The notes under the pieces were generated by a model, which ran no database searches, was not told the DNA's origin, and saw nothing but the letters and a program-made list of their open reading frames with translations. Made by a program: the position numbers and the translations under genes. A DNA stretch of 64,000 bases from Lewinellaceae bacterium (GTDB lineage: Bacteria; Bacteroidota; Bacteroidia; Chitinophagales; Saprospiraceae): contig JADJRC010000007.1 in NCBI GenBank assembly GCA_016712415.1, positions 186,001 to 250,000 on the forward strand, given 5' to 3'. Positions 1 to 8,552 of this stretch are shown here, piece after piece. The first letter of the stretch is position 1. Every line of letters starts with the position of its first letter.

Positions 1-1637
1 CGCCATCACCTTTTACTGAGGGCCTTGCTGCGGTATCGGAAAGGGGAGCAACGTTAAGTTTCAGAGGCCGGGGAGAGGATTTGTTCGGATATATCGATTC
101 GACGGGTAAAGTGGTGCTGCCCTTTAAATACAAACTGGCTTCCGGGTTTTCTGACGGGATAGCAGCCGTAACTCTGGACAGCACCTGGGGGCTGATTGAC
201 AAAACCGGAAATTTTATTATACAAAGACCCCTCGATGAAAATTCCGGCTACGATTTTTACAACCGGGGCAGGGGTTTTTATGAAGGTCTGGCTGCATTCC
301 AGGAAAACGGCCATTGGGGGTTTATGGATAAAAAGGGAGAGTGGGTTATCCCGCCAAAATTTGACGAAACCTACCAGTTCACCAACGGCCTGGCCATTGT
401 AAGCATGGGGGGCGAAAGCGGTTTGCTCGACGCAAAGGGCCGTTTTATCAGCAGAAAAAAAATCGACTTTATCCAACCTACACAGGAAAAAATGGCGCCG
501 ATCAGGGAACTGGATTACTACAGTTATCGCTATAAATGGGGCTATTACAACCAGGAAACCGATTCTGTCATCGCTCCGAAGTTCTATGCGGTAAGCTTGT
601 TTGCCGACAGCATGGCATGGATCGGAATAATAAAGGAATCTGACTATAACACCCTTTGGGGGGTCATAAACCCGCGCGGCGAGGTCATGATAGAACCCCA
701 GTTTTCAGACCATAAGGAGTTTGACGGCGACGTCGCCTGGGTGTCCAAAAATTATCTGTGGGGACTGATTAACAAAAAAGGAGAATGGCTGATAGAGCCG
801 CAAATAAACGCTGTCAGCGACTTCAGGGAGGGGCTCGCCAAAATAGAAAATGAGGGCTACCGTGGATATGTGGATAAAACAGGCAAAACAGTTATTCCAT
901 TTCGCTTCGAAGTGCCCAATTATTATGAATACAACAACACCCTGGAATTGAGTGAATACCAGATGCGATACCAGGGGTATAGCCCCGTGAACAATTATAA
1001 CGTATTTTCAGATTATTTGTACAACTACAGGCAGGAGAGAGAGTACTTGAGTTTTTTGCCTCAAATCAGTAATTCAGGCAATTTTTCAGGTGGCCTTGTG
1101 CCTGTTTGTAAAGACGGCAAATGGGGATTCGCCGATACAACCGGAGAACTCGTCCTGGCCCCGAATTACGATTGGGCCGCCGACTTCTCAGAGGGTCTCG
1201 CCTGGGTGGTAAAGGATGGCAAATGGGGGGCGATCAAACCTACGGGCGAAACACAGATCAACCACCAGTTTGACCTTGGCGTCAATTTTAAGGACGGCGT
1301 TGCCCAGGTCGTATATGCAGGAAAATTCGGCTTGATAGACAATACCGGAAATTACATTGTTCCTCCTGAATACGAAGCGATTACGCCTTTTTCCGAAGGT
1401 ATGGCCCTCCTTAAAAAAGACGGCAAATGGGGTTATTGCAACAGAACGGGAGCAGTCGTGATACCGCCGCAGTTCAGCCCGGCGAGTGATTTCATAAACG
1501 GTAAAGCCAGGGTGGGAAAGTTCAGCGAAGATTTCATCATCAACAAGGAAGGCCAGGTCATCGTGGAAGACAGGCCTGCGTATACACCATCCCACAACCT
1601 CCCCGACGACTCCCTGCCACCGCCGGGAGGTCGTTAA
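1..1637 (+). CDS. WG-repeat protein, 5' end outside window
   Basis: The frame is open back to base 3, and those upstream codons read as more repeat sequence (EGLAAVSERG), so the TTG at 81 is not the start and the gene begins before the window. The protein is built from about eleven units of roughly 40-50 residues with the pattern W-G-x-(I/M/Y)-(D/N)-x-x-G, followed by 'VIPPxF' and 'F.(E/N)G(L/M)A' segments (for example KWGFADTTGE and KWGAIKPTGE). This is the WG (KWG) beta repeat family. Members are usually exported or surface proteins whose molecular role is unknown. The C-terminus is Pro-rich (DDSLPPPGGR). The stop overlaps the convergent peptidase gene by 4 bp. The family is secure; the function is not. 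Confidence 0.85.
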   Translation, partial: PSPFTEGLAAVSERGATLSFRGRGEDLFGYIDSTGKVVLPFKYKLASGFSDGIAAVTLDSTWGLIDKTGNFIIQRPLDENSGYDFYNRGRGFYEGLAAFQENGHWGFMDKKGEWVIPPKFDETYQFTNGLAIVSMGGESGLLDAKGRFISRKKIDFIQPTQEKMAPIRELDYYSYRYKWGYYNQETDSVIAPKFYAVSLFADSMAWIGIIKESDYNTLWGVINPRGEVMIEPQFSDHKEFDGDVAWVSKNYLWGLINKKGEWLIEPQINAVSDFREGLAKIENEGYRGYVDKTGKTVIPFRFEVPNYYEYNNTLELSEYQMRYQGYSPVNNYNVFSDYLYNYRQEREYLSFLPQISNSGNFSGGLVPVCKDGKWGFADTTGELVLAPNYDWAADFSEGLAWVVKDGKWGAIKPTGETQINHQFDLGVNFKDGVAQVVYAGKFGLIDNTGNYIVPPEYEAITPFSEGMALLKKDGKWGYCNRTGAVVIPPQFSPASDFINGKARVGKFSEDFIINKEGQVIVEDRPAYTPSHNLPDDSLPPPGGR

Positions 1638-4552
1638 TTGCCTTGGGCCTCCTCCAATCCCTGCAAAATACCTTTTGCTTCCGGTCCCACGCCGCGTTGC
1701 ATCCATTGCGGTTGCGGTTTTCCGAGCAGGAAATGATCGAAAAACTGCGCCATCCGGACCTGAAAATCGATCCGGTTCTGGAGCTTTACAGGCCAGTGCG
1801 GCTCGCCGTTGTAGTTGAGCATCCATGCCGGCTTGGCAAGCCGGCGCAACGCAGTAAACAGTTCTATACCCTGATACCATGGCACGGCGCCGTCTTTGTC
1901 GTTGTGCAAAATGAGCAGTGGCGTCTGTACTTTGTCGAGGGAGAACAGGGGAGAATTTTCCAGGTACCGCAACGGATATTCCCACAGGCTGCCCCCGATC
2001 CGGCTTTGCTGGCGCTCATACTGGAATGCGCGGCTCAGGCCCGACTCCCAGCGTATCCCGCCGTACGCAGATGTCATGTTGGCAACCGGCGCCCCGGCTT
2101 CGGCACAGGCAAACATATTGGTGCGGGTCACGACGTATGCGGCCTGGTAGCCGCCCCAGGAGTGCCCCTGCAATGCGACGCGTTTGGGGTCGGCAAGTCC
2201 CTTGTCGATCAATGCTGCGACGCCGCTGACAATAGCGTCGTAGGCACATTCGCCCGGGTAACCGGTGCGGTAATGGATGTCGGGAGCAAATACCAGATAT
2301 CCTCGACTGGCATAAAACGTCCAGTTGATCTGAGAGCGGTGAAATTCGGGTGCACGGTGCTTGTACAGCCCGTCTGACAGTTTTTCGTAAAAATTGACGA
2401 TCATGGGATACTGCTTCGACGGGTCATAGCCTTCGGGTTTGACAAGCAAACCCTGATGTTTTTCACCCGACAGAGCAGTCCATTCCACAAGTTCGACACT
2501 ACCCCAATTGAATTCTGCCTGTTGCGGATTGGCATTGGATATCCTGCGCACAATGCTTCTGTCCTGTTTTCCCGCCCCCGGCATGGAGATTAGTTCCAGG
2601 TCCGGAAAAACCTTGTAGTTTTCCTTCGTAAACAGCAGCTCGTTTGCATTTTTGGCTTTGAGCGGCTGCCGGGTATAGGAAAAATCGCCGCCAAGCCAGG
2701 GGGTAAGCAGCCCTTTTTTGAGGTCGAAAAAGGCATAACCTTCAGCCTTGGTTCGGTCATTGAACCGGTGCAGCAACAGGGTTGCGCCAGGCAGGATATG
2801 GCGCTCTTCCGGATCAAGTTTTATATACCGGTACACCGTCTCCTCTTCCCTGCCCCTGGTGAGGCGTTGCGGTGCTTTTTTGCCTTCCGGGTCTGCCGCC
2901 CAAAGGTCATATTTGTCGTAAATCAGAATCGCCGCATCGTCGTGCAGCCAGCCGGCCACGCCATATTCGTTCGGGTAATCGGGCACATCATTCTCCTCGC
3001 TGAAAAACCGGGTGCTGTTGTTATCGCTCAGGCGGGATATGGCTGCCGTCCTGGCATTCCAGGCAAACCAGGCAGTATCCGGGTCGCTCCACCAGGCAAT
3101 ATATTTGCCTGCAGGCGAAAGCCGGGGGTTACAGCGCAAATCGCCGACTATCCGAGTTTTGGTGCCTGCATTGACGTCTACGGCATAAAGGTCCTTGTGT
3201 GCGGTACCCTCCCAGGTCACGTAACGCGCATAAGGCTCTTCTGTAAAACCAAGCGCCAGGGCAGCGTCGCGTTGTTCCTGGAACCGCAATTCCGGCACCT
3301 CGGGTGAGCCGAGCTGAACAAAGCGGTTGTCCCGAACATGCCATACCACCGGATAGGAGCGCTTTTTTTCATTTTGGAGTCTGGATTCCTGCTGGGTATA
3401 CAGGCGTTCATCCGACCAGTTCCATACCTCCACATTTACAATTTCTTCGGGCAGCAGGGTGGTGTCGTTCAGAATTGGCGGGGGTGCAATGCCGAAGTAA
3501 AGTTTGGAGCCGTCTTCTGAAAAGAGTGGCCGGGCGTCTTCACTAAGCATCCATTTTGCCGGCTGAGTAGCCTGCTGAGGGTCGGTAAGGGGTGGAAGAA
3601 ACGAACTTGTCGAAGTGGCAATAGCACCGGCAGAGTCCTGTCCGGCATGCCAGTAGCAAAGCTGCCAGGGTCGGTAACGGGCTTTCGAGGTATCCGTATC
3701 GGCAAGGAAAGCAGCCTGGATGCCCGACTTGTTTAAAGCAAGTTGTTTGTACTTGCCCTTGCCCCTGAATAGCGGCCGGATGTTATTTTGTTCAAGATCC
3801 AGCCAGTACACGCCCGTACCTGTCAGTTTCGGATTGGCCGGAAAGGAAAGTGTGTCGCCTTTGCCGGTCGTATGTACGAGCAGGAACGGGTTCGTTTCTG
3901 CCAGCACAAACTCCTGGACATAAGCAATGGTATCCTGGGCGCCGGAACGCATGTTTCGAACAACAAGCCGGTACCCGTTATCCTTGTCTTCCTTTTTTGA
4001 TTTTTTTGTACTTTTTTCCCGGTCAGGTTTGCCCACCTTACTTCCATCAGTGGCGGTATCTTTTACGGCAGGGGCAGGCTTTCCTGTCTCTATCTGAAAT
4101 GCCATCCATCCCGACCACTTCTCCGGTACCGCAAAACTTTTGAGGTTGGATATTTTTTCCAGTGTTGCATCTGCCAACCGGTATATGGCAAGCGTATCCT
4201 TGGGCAGGTTCTCGTCCTTCACCTTGCGTCTGCGCTGTGCTTTCAGGGTGTCGAGTGAAGGTTTTATACGAAAAACCAGGTGCTGGTTGTCTTCCGTAAA
4301 GCGCGCTTCCGTGCCTCTGGGAAAAATGACTTCCTTTTCCGAACGGCCGTCCCGGAGGTGCAGTTCGGGATCGCCTTCCGACACCACGACCTGCACCCAG
4401 GCTACCCACTGTCCATCGTTAGAAATACGGGGTTGTTCAATTTTTTTCCACTGCTGTACATCCACATGGTCGAGCGCTTTTTTGCCTTGTGCTGACAGAA
4501 AAACAGGTAGCGTAAGCAGAAAAAAGAATAGCGGTAAGATTGCTGTCTTCAT
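1634..4552 (-). CDS. Secreted S9-family (prolyl oligopeptidase-like) peptidase
   Basis: A serine peptidase that should cleave peptides outside the cytoplasm. ATG at 4552 is preferred because it is followed at once by a signal peptide (MKTAILPLFFFLLTLPVFLS, then AQ); the longer frame to 4606 adds 18 residues before it. Residues from about 30 to 680 are repetitive beta-propeller-like sequence with dipeptidyl-peptidase features such as 'RISNDGQWVAWVQ'. The C-terminal alpha/beta hydrolase carries the nucleophile motif GHSWGG (Ser about 798 of 972), then Asp in HNDKDG and His in GEPHW, giving a complete triad in the right order. It probably acts in peptide scavenging. No operon partner is visible. 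Exact substrate specificity cannot be read from sequence. Confidence 0.88.
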   Translation of the reverse strand: MKTAILPLFFFLLTLPVFLSAQGKKALDHVDVQQWKKIEQPRISNDGQWVAWVQVVVSEGDPELHLRDGRSEKEVIFPRGTEARFTEDNQHLVFRIKPSLDTLKAQRRRKVKDENLPKDTLAIYRLADATLEKISNLKSFAVPEKWSGWMAFQIETGKPAPAVKDTATDGSKVGKPDREKSTKKSKKEDKDNGYRLVVRNMRSGAQDTIAYVQEFVLAETNPFLLVHTTGKGDTLSFPANPKLTGTGVYWLDLEQNNIRPLFRGKGKYKQLALNKSGIQAAFLADTDTSKARYRPWQLCYWHAGQDSAGAIATSTSSFLPPLTDPQQATQPAKWMLSEDARPLFSEDGSKLYFGIAPPPILNDTTLLPEEIVNVEVWNWSDERLYTQQESRLQNEKKRSYPVVWHVRDNRFVQLGSPEVPELRFQEQRDAALALGFTEEPYARYVTWEGTAHKDLYAVDVNAGTKTRIVGDLRCNPRLSPAGKYIAWWSDPDTAWFAWNARTAAISRLSDNNSTRFFSEENDVPDYPNEYGVAGWLHDDAAILIYDKYDLWAADPEGKKAPQRLTRGREEETVYRYIKLDPEERHILPGATLLLHRFNDRTKAEGYAFFDLKKGLLTPWLGGDFSYTRQPLKAKNANELLFTKENYKVFPDLELISMPGAGKQDRSIVRRISNANPQQAEFNWGSVELVEWTALSGEKHQGLLVKPEGYDPSKQYPMIVNFYEKLSDGLYKHRAPEFHRSQINWTFYASRGYLVFAPDIHYRTGYPGECAYDAIVSGVAALIDKGLADPKRVALQGHSWGGYQAAYVVTRTNMFACAEAGAPVANMTSAYGGIRWESGLSRAFQYERQQSRIGGSLWEYPLRYLENSPLFSLDKVQTPLLILHNDKDGAVPWYQGIELFTALRRLAKPAWMLNYNGEPHWPVKLQNRIDFQVRMAQFFDHFLLGKPQPQWMQRGVGPEAKGILQGLEEAQGN

Positions 4553-4656
4553 AAACAGGTATACTCGAAGTAAATTGGTTTGCGAAAATAAACCCCAACA
4601 ACACATTGATTTTCAATACACTGGAATTCTTAAATTCGGAAAATTCCGGTATAAGT

Positions 4657-5166
4657 TTAACGAGGAAATTGCGCTCTGTTTATATCCTTTGGGTTGCCAC
4701 CCGTCGATCCGTATCCTGTCGATAGCGGGGTAAAGTTTTCAAGCCAGTGGGCAAGCAGTGCGCGTTGTTCATCACTGAGCCGTGCCTGCGGATGCATCCA
4801 TGTATAACTGCGCAGTGGCATTTCGCCCTTGCGTATCACTTCGGCAGCACTGCCGAGCGCCCATTTCAGGTCTTCGGCGTTCAAACTACCCAGTGTAGAA
4901 AAGTTAAAATGCTCGATGGCCTCGTTCATATGCCATTTCATCCACCACGATACGGGTGCGACATTGCTGTACCAGGGATAGGTGGTCTCATGGGAATGGC
5001 AGTCGTAACAAGCATCCTTGATAAGTGACAGCACTTCCGCCGGTGGCTGCGCAACGGATTGAAAATCAATTTTGGGATCTACGGGCGGATTTGTCTTGTC
5101 GATGCGCACCAGCTGAATGAGCACGACTGATACAGCCAGTGCAATGAGGATACGTTTGCGGTTCAT
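4657..5166 (-). CDS. Haem-binding domain protein (single c-type haem motif)
   Basis: A 169-residue protein with an N-terminal hydrophobic segment (ILIALAVSVVLIQLVR) acting as an uncleaved anchor or signal, followed by CYDCHSHETTYPWYSN around residues 53-68. The CxxCH motif with the trailing 'ETxYPWYSxxAPVSW' is the signature of the small Bacteroidota haem-binding domain family (Haem_bd). It would be matured in the periplasm as a monohaem c-type cytochrome-like protein. It is transcribed away from rlmD and its start lies about 120 bp from that gene. The electron partner is not visible here. Confidence 0.8.
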   Translation of the reverse strand: MNRKRILIALAVSVVLIQLVRIDKTNPPVDPKIDFQSVAQPPAEVLSLIKDACYDCHSHETTYPWYSNVAPVSWWMKWHMNEAIEHFNFSTLGSLNAEDLKWALGSAAEVIRKGEMPLRSYTWMHPQARLSDEQRALLAHWLENFTPLSTGYGSTGGNPKDINRAQFPR

Positions 5167-5268
5167 GTGAAAAAGTTAACTGATCGAACGAGCTGGCAAG
5201 ATAGCGGATTGAAAAGTTATTACTATACACAACTGGGTGGCATCTGGATAGATTCCGGCTGTTTATGC

Positions 5269-5276
5269 TATTTTTG
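5269..5276 (+). promoter_or_regulatory. Bacteroidota -7 box for rlmD
   Basis: TATTTTTG matches TANNTTTG and ends 11 nt before the rlmD ATG. No clear -33 TTTG is seen at the expected distance, so this is a partial match supported by position. Confidence 0.45.
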
Positions 5277-5287
5277 CGCCCCGGTTT

Positions 5288-6703
5288 ATGGCAAAAAAGC
5301 ACAGTATTATTCAGGGCGTGCCCATCCACGGCATTGCCGATCGAGGCAAAGGCGTCGGCCGTACGCCCGAGGGGCTTACCGTATTCGTACAGGGCGGCGT
5401 CCCCGGCGATGTGGTAGATGTATTTGTCCAGAAGAAAAAAAGCGGTTTTGCCGAAGGTACGGTTGAACGCCTTGTAACGCCTTCTTCCGACCGGGTTGAG
5501 CCTTTTTGCGCACATTTTGCCATTTGCGGGGGCTGCAAATGGCAAAATCTCGATTATGCGGCTCAATTGCGACACAAGCAGCTTGTTGTGGAAGATGCGC
5601 TGCTTCGGATAGGCAAGATCACCCCGGATGAGTTTCTGCCTATTTTGGGCGCACCGCAGACGACTTATTACCGGAACAAACTGGAATTCGGTTTTTCCAA
5701 CCGGCGCTGGCTGCTGCCCGGCGAACTCAACAATATACCCGAGGGGACCGAATTGAACGCCCTCGGCTTTCACAAGGCCGGATTTTTTGACAAGATCATC
5801 GACATCGGGCATTGCTGGCTGCAGGCCGACCCCTCTAATGCGTTGCGCAATGGTTGTCGCGACATAGCGACAGCCCAGGGACTGAGCTATTATGACCTGA
5901 GACGCCACACCGGTTTTTTGCGCAATTTGATGGTGCGCCTCACCACTACAGGTGAAGTCATGTTACTGGTCAGTTTTGCGCAGCCCGACGAAACAGCCAT
6001 AAAACGCTACCTGGATGCTATCCTGGAAAAATTCCCCAACCTTGCAACGCTGGTCTACTGCATCAACACCAAACTCAACGATTCGATGTTCGACCTGGAC
6101 ATGCTCACCTATTCGGGCAAAGGATACGTAGTAGAGCGGATGGGCGACCTCCGGTTTAAAGTAGGTCCAAAATCCTTTTTCCAGACCAATTCTGTTCAGG
6201 GAAAACGTTTGTACGATGTTACGGCCGATTTTGCGGGCCTTACCGGTACCGAAAATGTATACGACCTGTATACCGGAACGGGAAGTATTGCTTTGTATCT
6301 CGCCCGGCAATGCCGTCAGGTGGTCGGCATTGAAGAAATACCCGAAGCGATTGCCGATGCGGAGGAAAACATGCGCCTGAACGACATCCAAAATGCCGTA
6401 TTTTATACCGGCGACGTAAAAAATGTATTGAACCCTGAATTTTCAGCCCTGCACGGCAAGCCGGATGTGGTGATCACCGATCCCCCACGTGCAGGGATGC
6501 ACGAAAAAGCCGTGCGTTTCCTGCTCGATCTGGCTGCTCCGCGTATTGTTTACGTCAGTTGCAACCCGGCCACGCAAGCGCGCGACCTGCAACTGCTTTC
6601 CGAAAAATATTCCGTGCGAAAGGTGCAACCCGTAGACATGTTTCCGCATACACATCATATCGAAAATGTCGCTTTATTGGAACTTCACGATCCGGCAAAT
6701 TAA
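5288..6703 (+). CDS. rlmD: 23S rRNA (uracil-C5)-methyltransferase, RlmD/RumA type
   Basis: An S-adenosylmethionine-dependent enzyme that methylates a uracil at C5 in 23S rRNA. An N-terminal TRAM-like RNA-binding stretch (residues 1-60) is followed by iron-sulphur cysteines C74, C80 and C83 (CAHFAICGGC), with a further candidate in IGHCW. The SAM site is VYDLYTGTGSIALYLA. DPPRAG and the catalytic-cysteine motif YVSCNPATQARDL complete the TrmA/RumA family set. The length of 471 aa is normal. Many Bacteroidota carry more than one paralogue of this family, so the exact target uracil is inferred by family only. Confidence 0.85.
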   Translation: MAKKHSIIQGVPIHGIADRGKGVGRTPEGLTVFVQGGVPGDVVDVFVQKKKSGFAEGTVERLVTPSSDRVEPFCAHFAICGGCKWQNLDYAAQLRHKQLVVEDALLRIGKITPDEFLPILGAPQTTYYRNKLEFGFSNRRWLLPGELNNIPEGTELNALGFHKAGFFDKIIDIGHCWLQADPSNALRNGCRDIATAQGLSYYDLRRHTGFLRNLMVRLTTTGEVMLLVSFAQPDETAIKRYLDAILEKFPNLATLVYCINTKLNDSMFDLDMLTYSGKGYVVERMGDLRFKVGPKSFFQTNSVQGKRLYDVTADFAGLTGTENVYDLYTGTGSIALYLARQCRQVVGIEEIPEAIADAEENMRLNDIQNAVFYTGDVKNVLNPEFSALHGKPDVVITDPPRAGMHEKAVRFLLDLAAPRIVYVSCNPATQARDLQLLSEKYSVRKVQPVDMFPHTHHIENVALLELHDPAN

Positions 6704-6761
6704 GACAATGTCTTTTAACAGTCCTCTTTGCAGGCGCCGTATCACATAAGCATACAAGGTT

Positions 6762-7310
6762 ATGTTCAGTTGGTTAAGCAGGCTCATCTTGAAACTCTGG
6801 GGCTGGAAGGTCACCGGCCACTATCCGTATGAACTTTCCAAGGTAGTTATCGCTGCTGCTCCGCACACCTCAAACTGGGATTTTCCCGTTGGCGTGCTCG
6901 TCAACAGTGCCGGGAGGTTTCGTGCCAATTACGTCGGCAAACACACCATATTTCGCTGGCCATTCGGATATCTCTTTCGCTGGCTGGGTGGGATTCCCGT
7001 CGATCGCTCCCAAAGCCACAATTTCGTGGCTGCGACTGCAGATGCGTTTCAACGCGAAAAACGTATGCACCTCGTATTGGCCCCGGAGGGCACCCGCAAA
7101 AAAGTGGAAAAGTTCAAAACAGGTTTTTACCACATCGCACGCCTCGCCGGTGTACCCATTTGTCTGTGCACCTTCAATTGGGAAAAAAAGGAAGTGCATT
7201 TCGACCCGCAACTTTTTTACCCGACCAACAACGAAGAAGCCGACATCGCATACATCTGGAACTATTTTAAAGATATACCCGGAGCAAACCCGGAACAAGG
7301 CATTTTTTGA
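6762..7310 (+). CDS. 1-acyl-glycerol-3-phosphate acyltransferase-like (PlsC family)
   Basis: A small membrane-associated acyltransferase of 182 residues. The catalytic HX4D motif is HTSNWD at residues 35-40, the glycerol-phosphate binding motif is APEGTRKKVEKFKTGFYHIA, and 'GGIPVDRS' matches the family's third block. It probably acylates a lysophospholipid or an ornithine-type lipid. It is shorter than standard PlsC, like the compact acyltransferases common in Bacteroidota. Its TGA stop is immediately followed by the heptamer repeat array. Confidence 0.78.
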   Translation: MFSWLSRLILKLWGWKVTGHYPYELSKVVIAAAPHTSNWDFPVGVLVNSAGRFRANYVGKHTIFRWPFGYLFRWLGGIPVDRSQSHNFVAATADAFQREKRMHLVLAPEGTRKKVEKFKTGFYHIARLAGVPICLCTFNWEKKEVHFDPQLFYPTNNEEADIAYIWNYFKDIPGANPEQGIF

Positions 7311-7569
7311 AAGTGTTAAGTGGTAAGTGTTGAGTGATAAGTTAAGTGGTAAGTTAAGTGGTAAGTGTTAAGTGGTAAGTGTTGAGTGGTAGGTGGTAGG
7401 CGTTGATTTATAGGCCATTATGGATACCCTGCATTCCTTTTACCACTCAACACTTACCACTCAACACTTACCACTTAACACTTAACACTTAACACTTACC
7501 ACTTAACACTCAACACTTACCACTTATCACTCAACACTTACCACTTATCACTCAACACTTACCACTCAG
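7311..7569. repeat. Inverted array of degenerate heptamers (AAGTGTT/AAGTGGT/GAGTGGT)
   Basis: The left arm (about 7311-7404) is tandem 7-mers of the form (A/G)AGTG(T/G)T read on the plus strand. A unique spacer of about 36 bp follows (7405-7440). The right arm (about 7441-7569) carries the same heptamers on the opposite strand (CCACTCAACACTTACCACTT...). Transcribed through, the arms could fold into a hairpin of up to roughly 90 bp. The array starts at the base after the acyltransferase stop and ends about 6 bp before the likely thrB start. Confidence 0.9.
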
Positions 7570-7575
7570 ACTATT

Positions 7576-8502
7576 TTGGGCATCAAGGCATTTGCGCCGG
7601 CGACCGTCGGCAACATAGGCGTGGGATTCGACATTTTGGGCATGGCGCTGGAGCGTCCAGGCGATGAAGTGATCGCGCGAAAAAGCGATACACCGGGCTT
7701 GCGTATCACCAAAATCACAGGCCACAGGGGCAAACTCCCGTATGAGGTGGAAAAAAACACCGCAGGCGTTGCGGCGCTGCACCTGCTGCAACACCTCGGC
7801 GAAGCAGGGCGGGGAATCGAACTGGAAATACATAAAAAAATGCCCTTTGGCAGCGGTCTCGGCAGCAGTGCAGCGAGTGCCGTGGCGGCCGTTTTTGCCG
7901 TAAGTGAATTACTACGAACGGGTCTGAGTAAACGAGAATTGCTGCCTTTTGCCTGCGAAGGCGAACAGGTCGCGACAGGCAGTTTTATCACAGATAATGT
8001 GGCGCCATCGCTGCTCGGCGGTATCGTACTTATTCGCGACGGCGCGACACTCGACGTACACCGCCTGCACGTTCCGCGCGGCCTGTATATCACCGTTGTT
8101 TATCCGCATGTCGAGATACTGACCAAAAGCGCCCGGGCTATCCTGAAACCGGAAGTTGGCATGGAACAGTTTGTCCGCCAAAGTGCCAACGTAGGCGGAT
8201 TTATCGTAGGGTTGTTCAATGGCGACATTGGCCTGATCGGGCGCAGCTTGCGCGACGAAATCATCGAACCGCAACGCGCCGGACTGATACCAGGCTTCTA
8301 TGATGTAAAAGAAGCTGCGTTGGCGGAGGGGGTGCTGGGATGCAGTATTTCCGGCGCCGGACCTTCCGTTTTTGCCTTGAGCGCCAATAGCCTGGCCGCC
8401 GAAAATGCCGGAATTGCCATGCAGAAGGCTTTTGCCCGGCATAAAACGGAAAGTGAAATATTCATTTCGCCGGTAAACCAGGAAGGCGCTGTGATTTGTT
8501 GA
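7576..8502 (+). CDS. thrB: Homoserine kinase (GHMP kinase)
   Basis: Phosphorylates homoserine to O-phosphohomoserine, the substrate of threonine synthase (thrC lies near 62 kb). The N-terminus KAFAPATVGNIGVGFDILG is the ThrB signature, and the GHMP ATP loop is PFGSGLGSSAASA at about residues 90-102. SGAGPSVFAL is the third GHMP motif. There is no ATG near the start: TTG at 7576 (or ATT at 7573) begins the conserved region, and the open frame runs back through the heptamer array to a TAA at 7504. No Shine-Dalgarno sequence is recognisable. Function is secure; the start is not. Confidence 0.88.
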   Translation: MGIKAFAPATVGNIGVGFDILGMALERPGDEVIARKSDTPGLRITKITGHRGKLPYEVEKNTAGVAALHLLQHLGEAGRGIELEIHKKMPFGSGLGSSAASAVAAVFAVSELLRTGLSKRELLPFACEGEQVATGSFITDNVAPSLLGGIVLIRDGATLDVHRLHVPRGLYITVVYPHVEILTKSARAILKPEVGMEQFVRQSANVGGFIVGLFNGDIGLIGRSLRDEIIEPQRAGLIPGFYDVKEAALAEGVLGCSISGAGPSVFALSANSLAAENAGIAMQKAFARHKTESEIFISPVNQEGAVIC

Positions 8503-8552
8503 GCCTGTTTCACGACAGCCGTGTATTTGATATTTGTAAAAATTATTTTGCC

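Noticed and set aside
7311..7569. CRISPR array
   Set aside because: Units are 7 bp, contiguous and degenerate, with no spacers and no cas genes.
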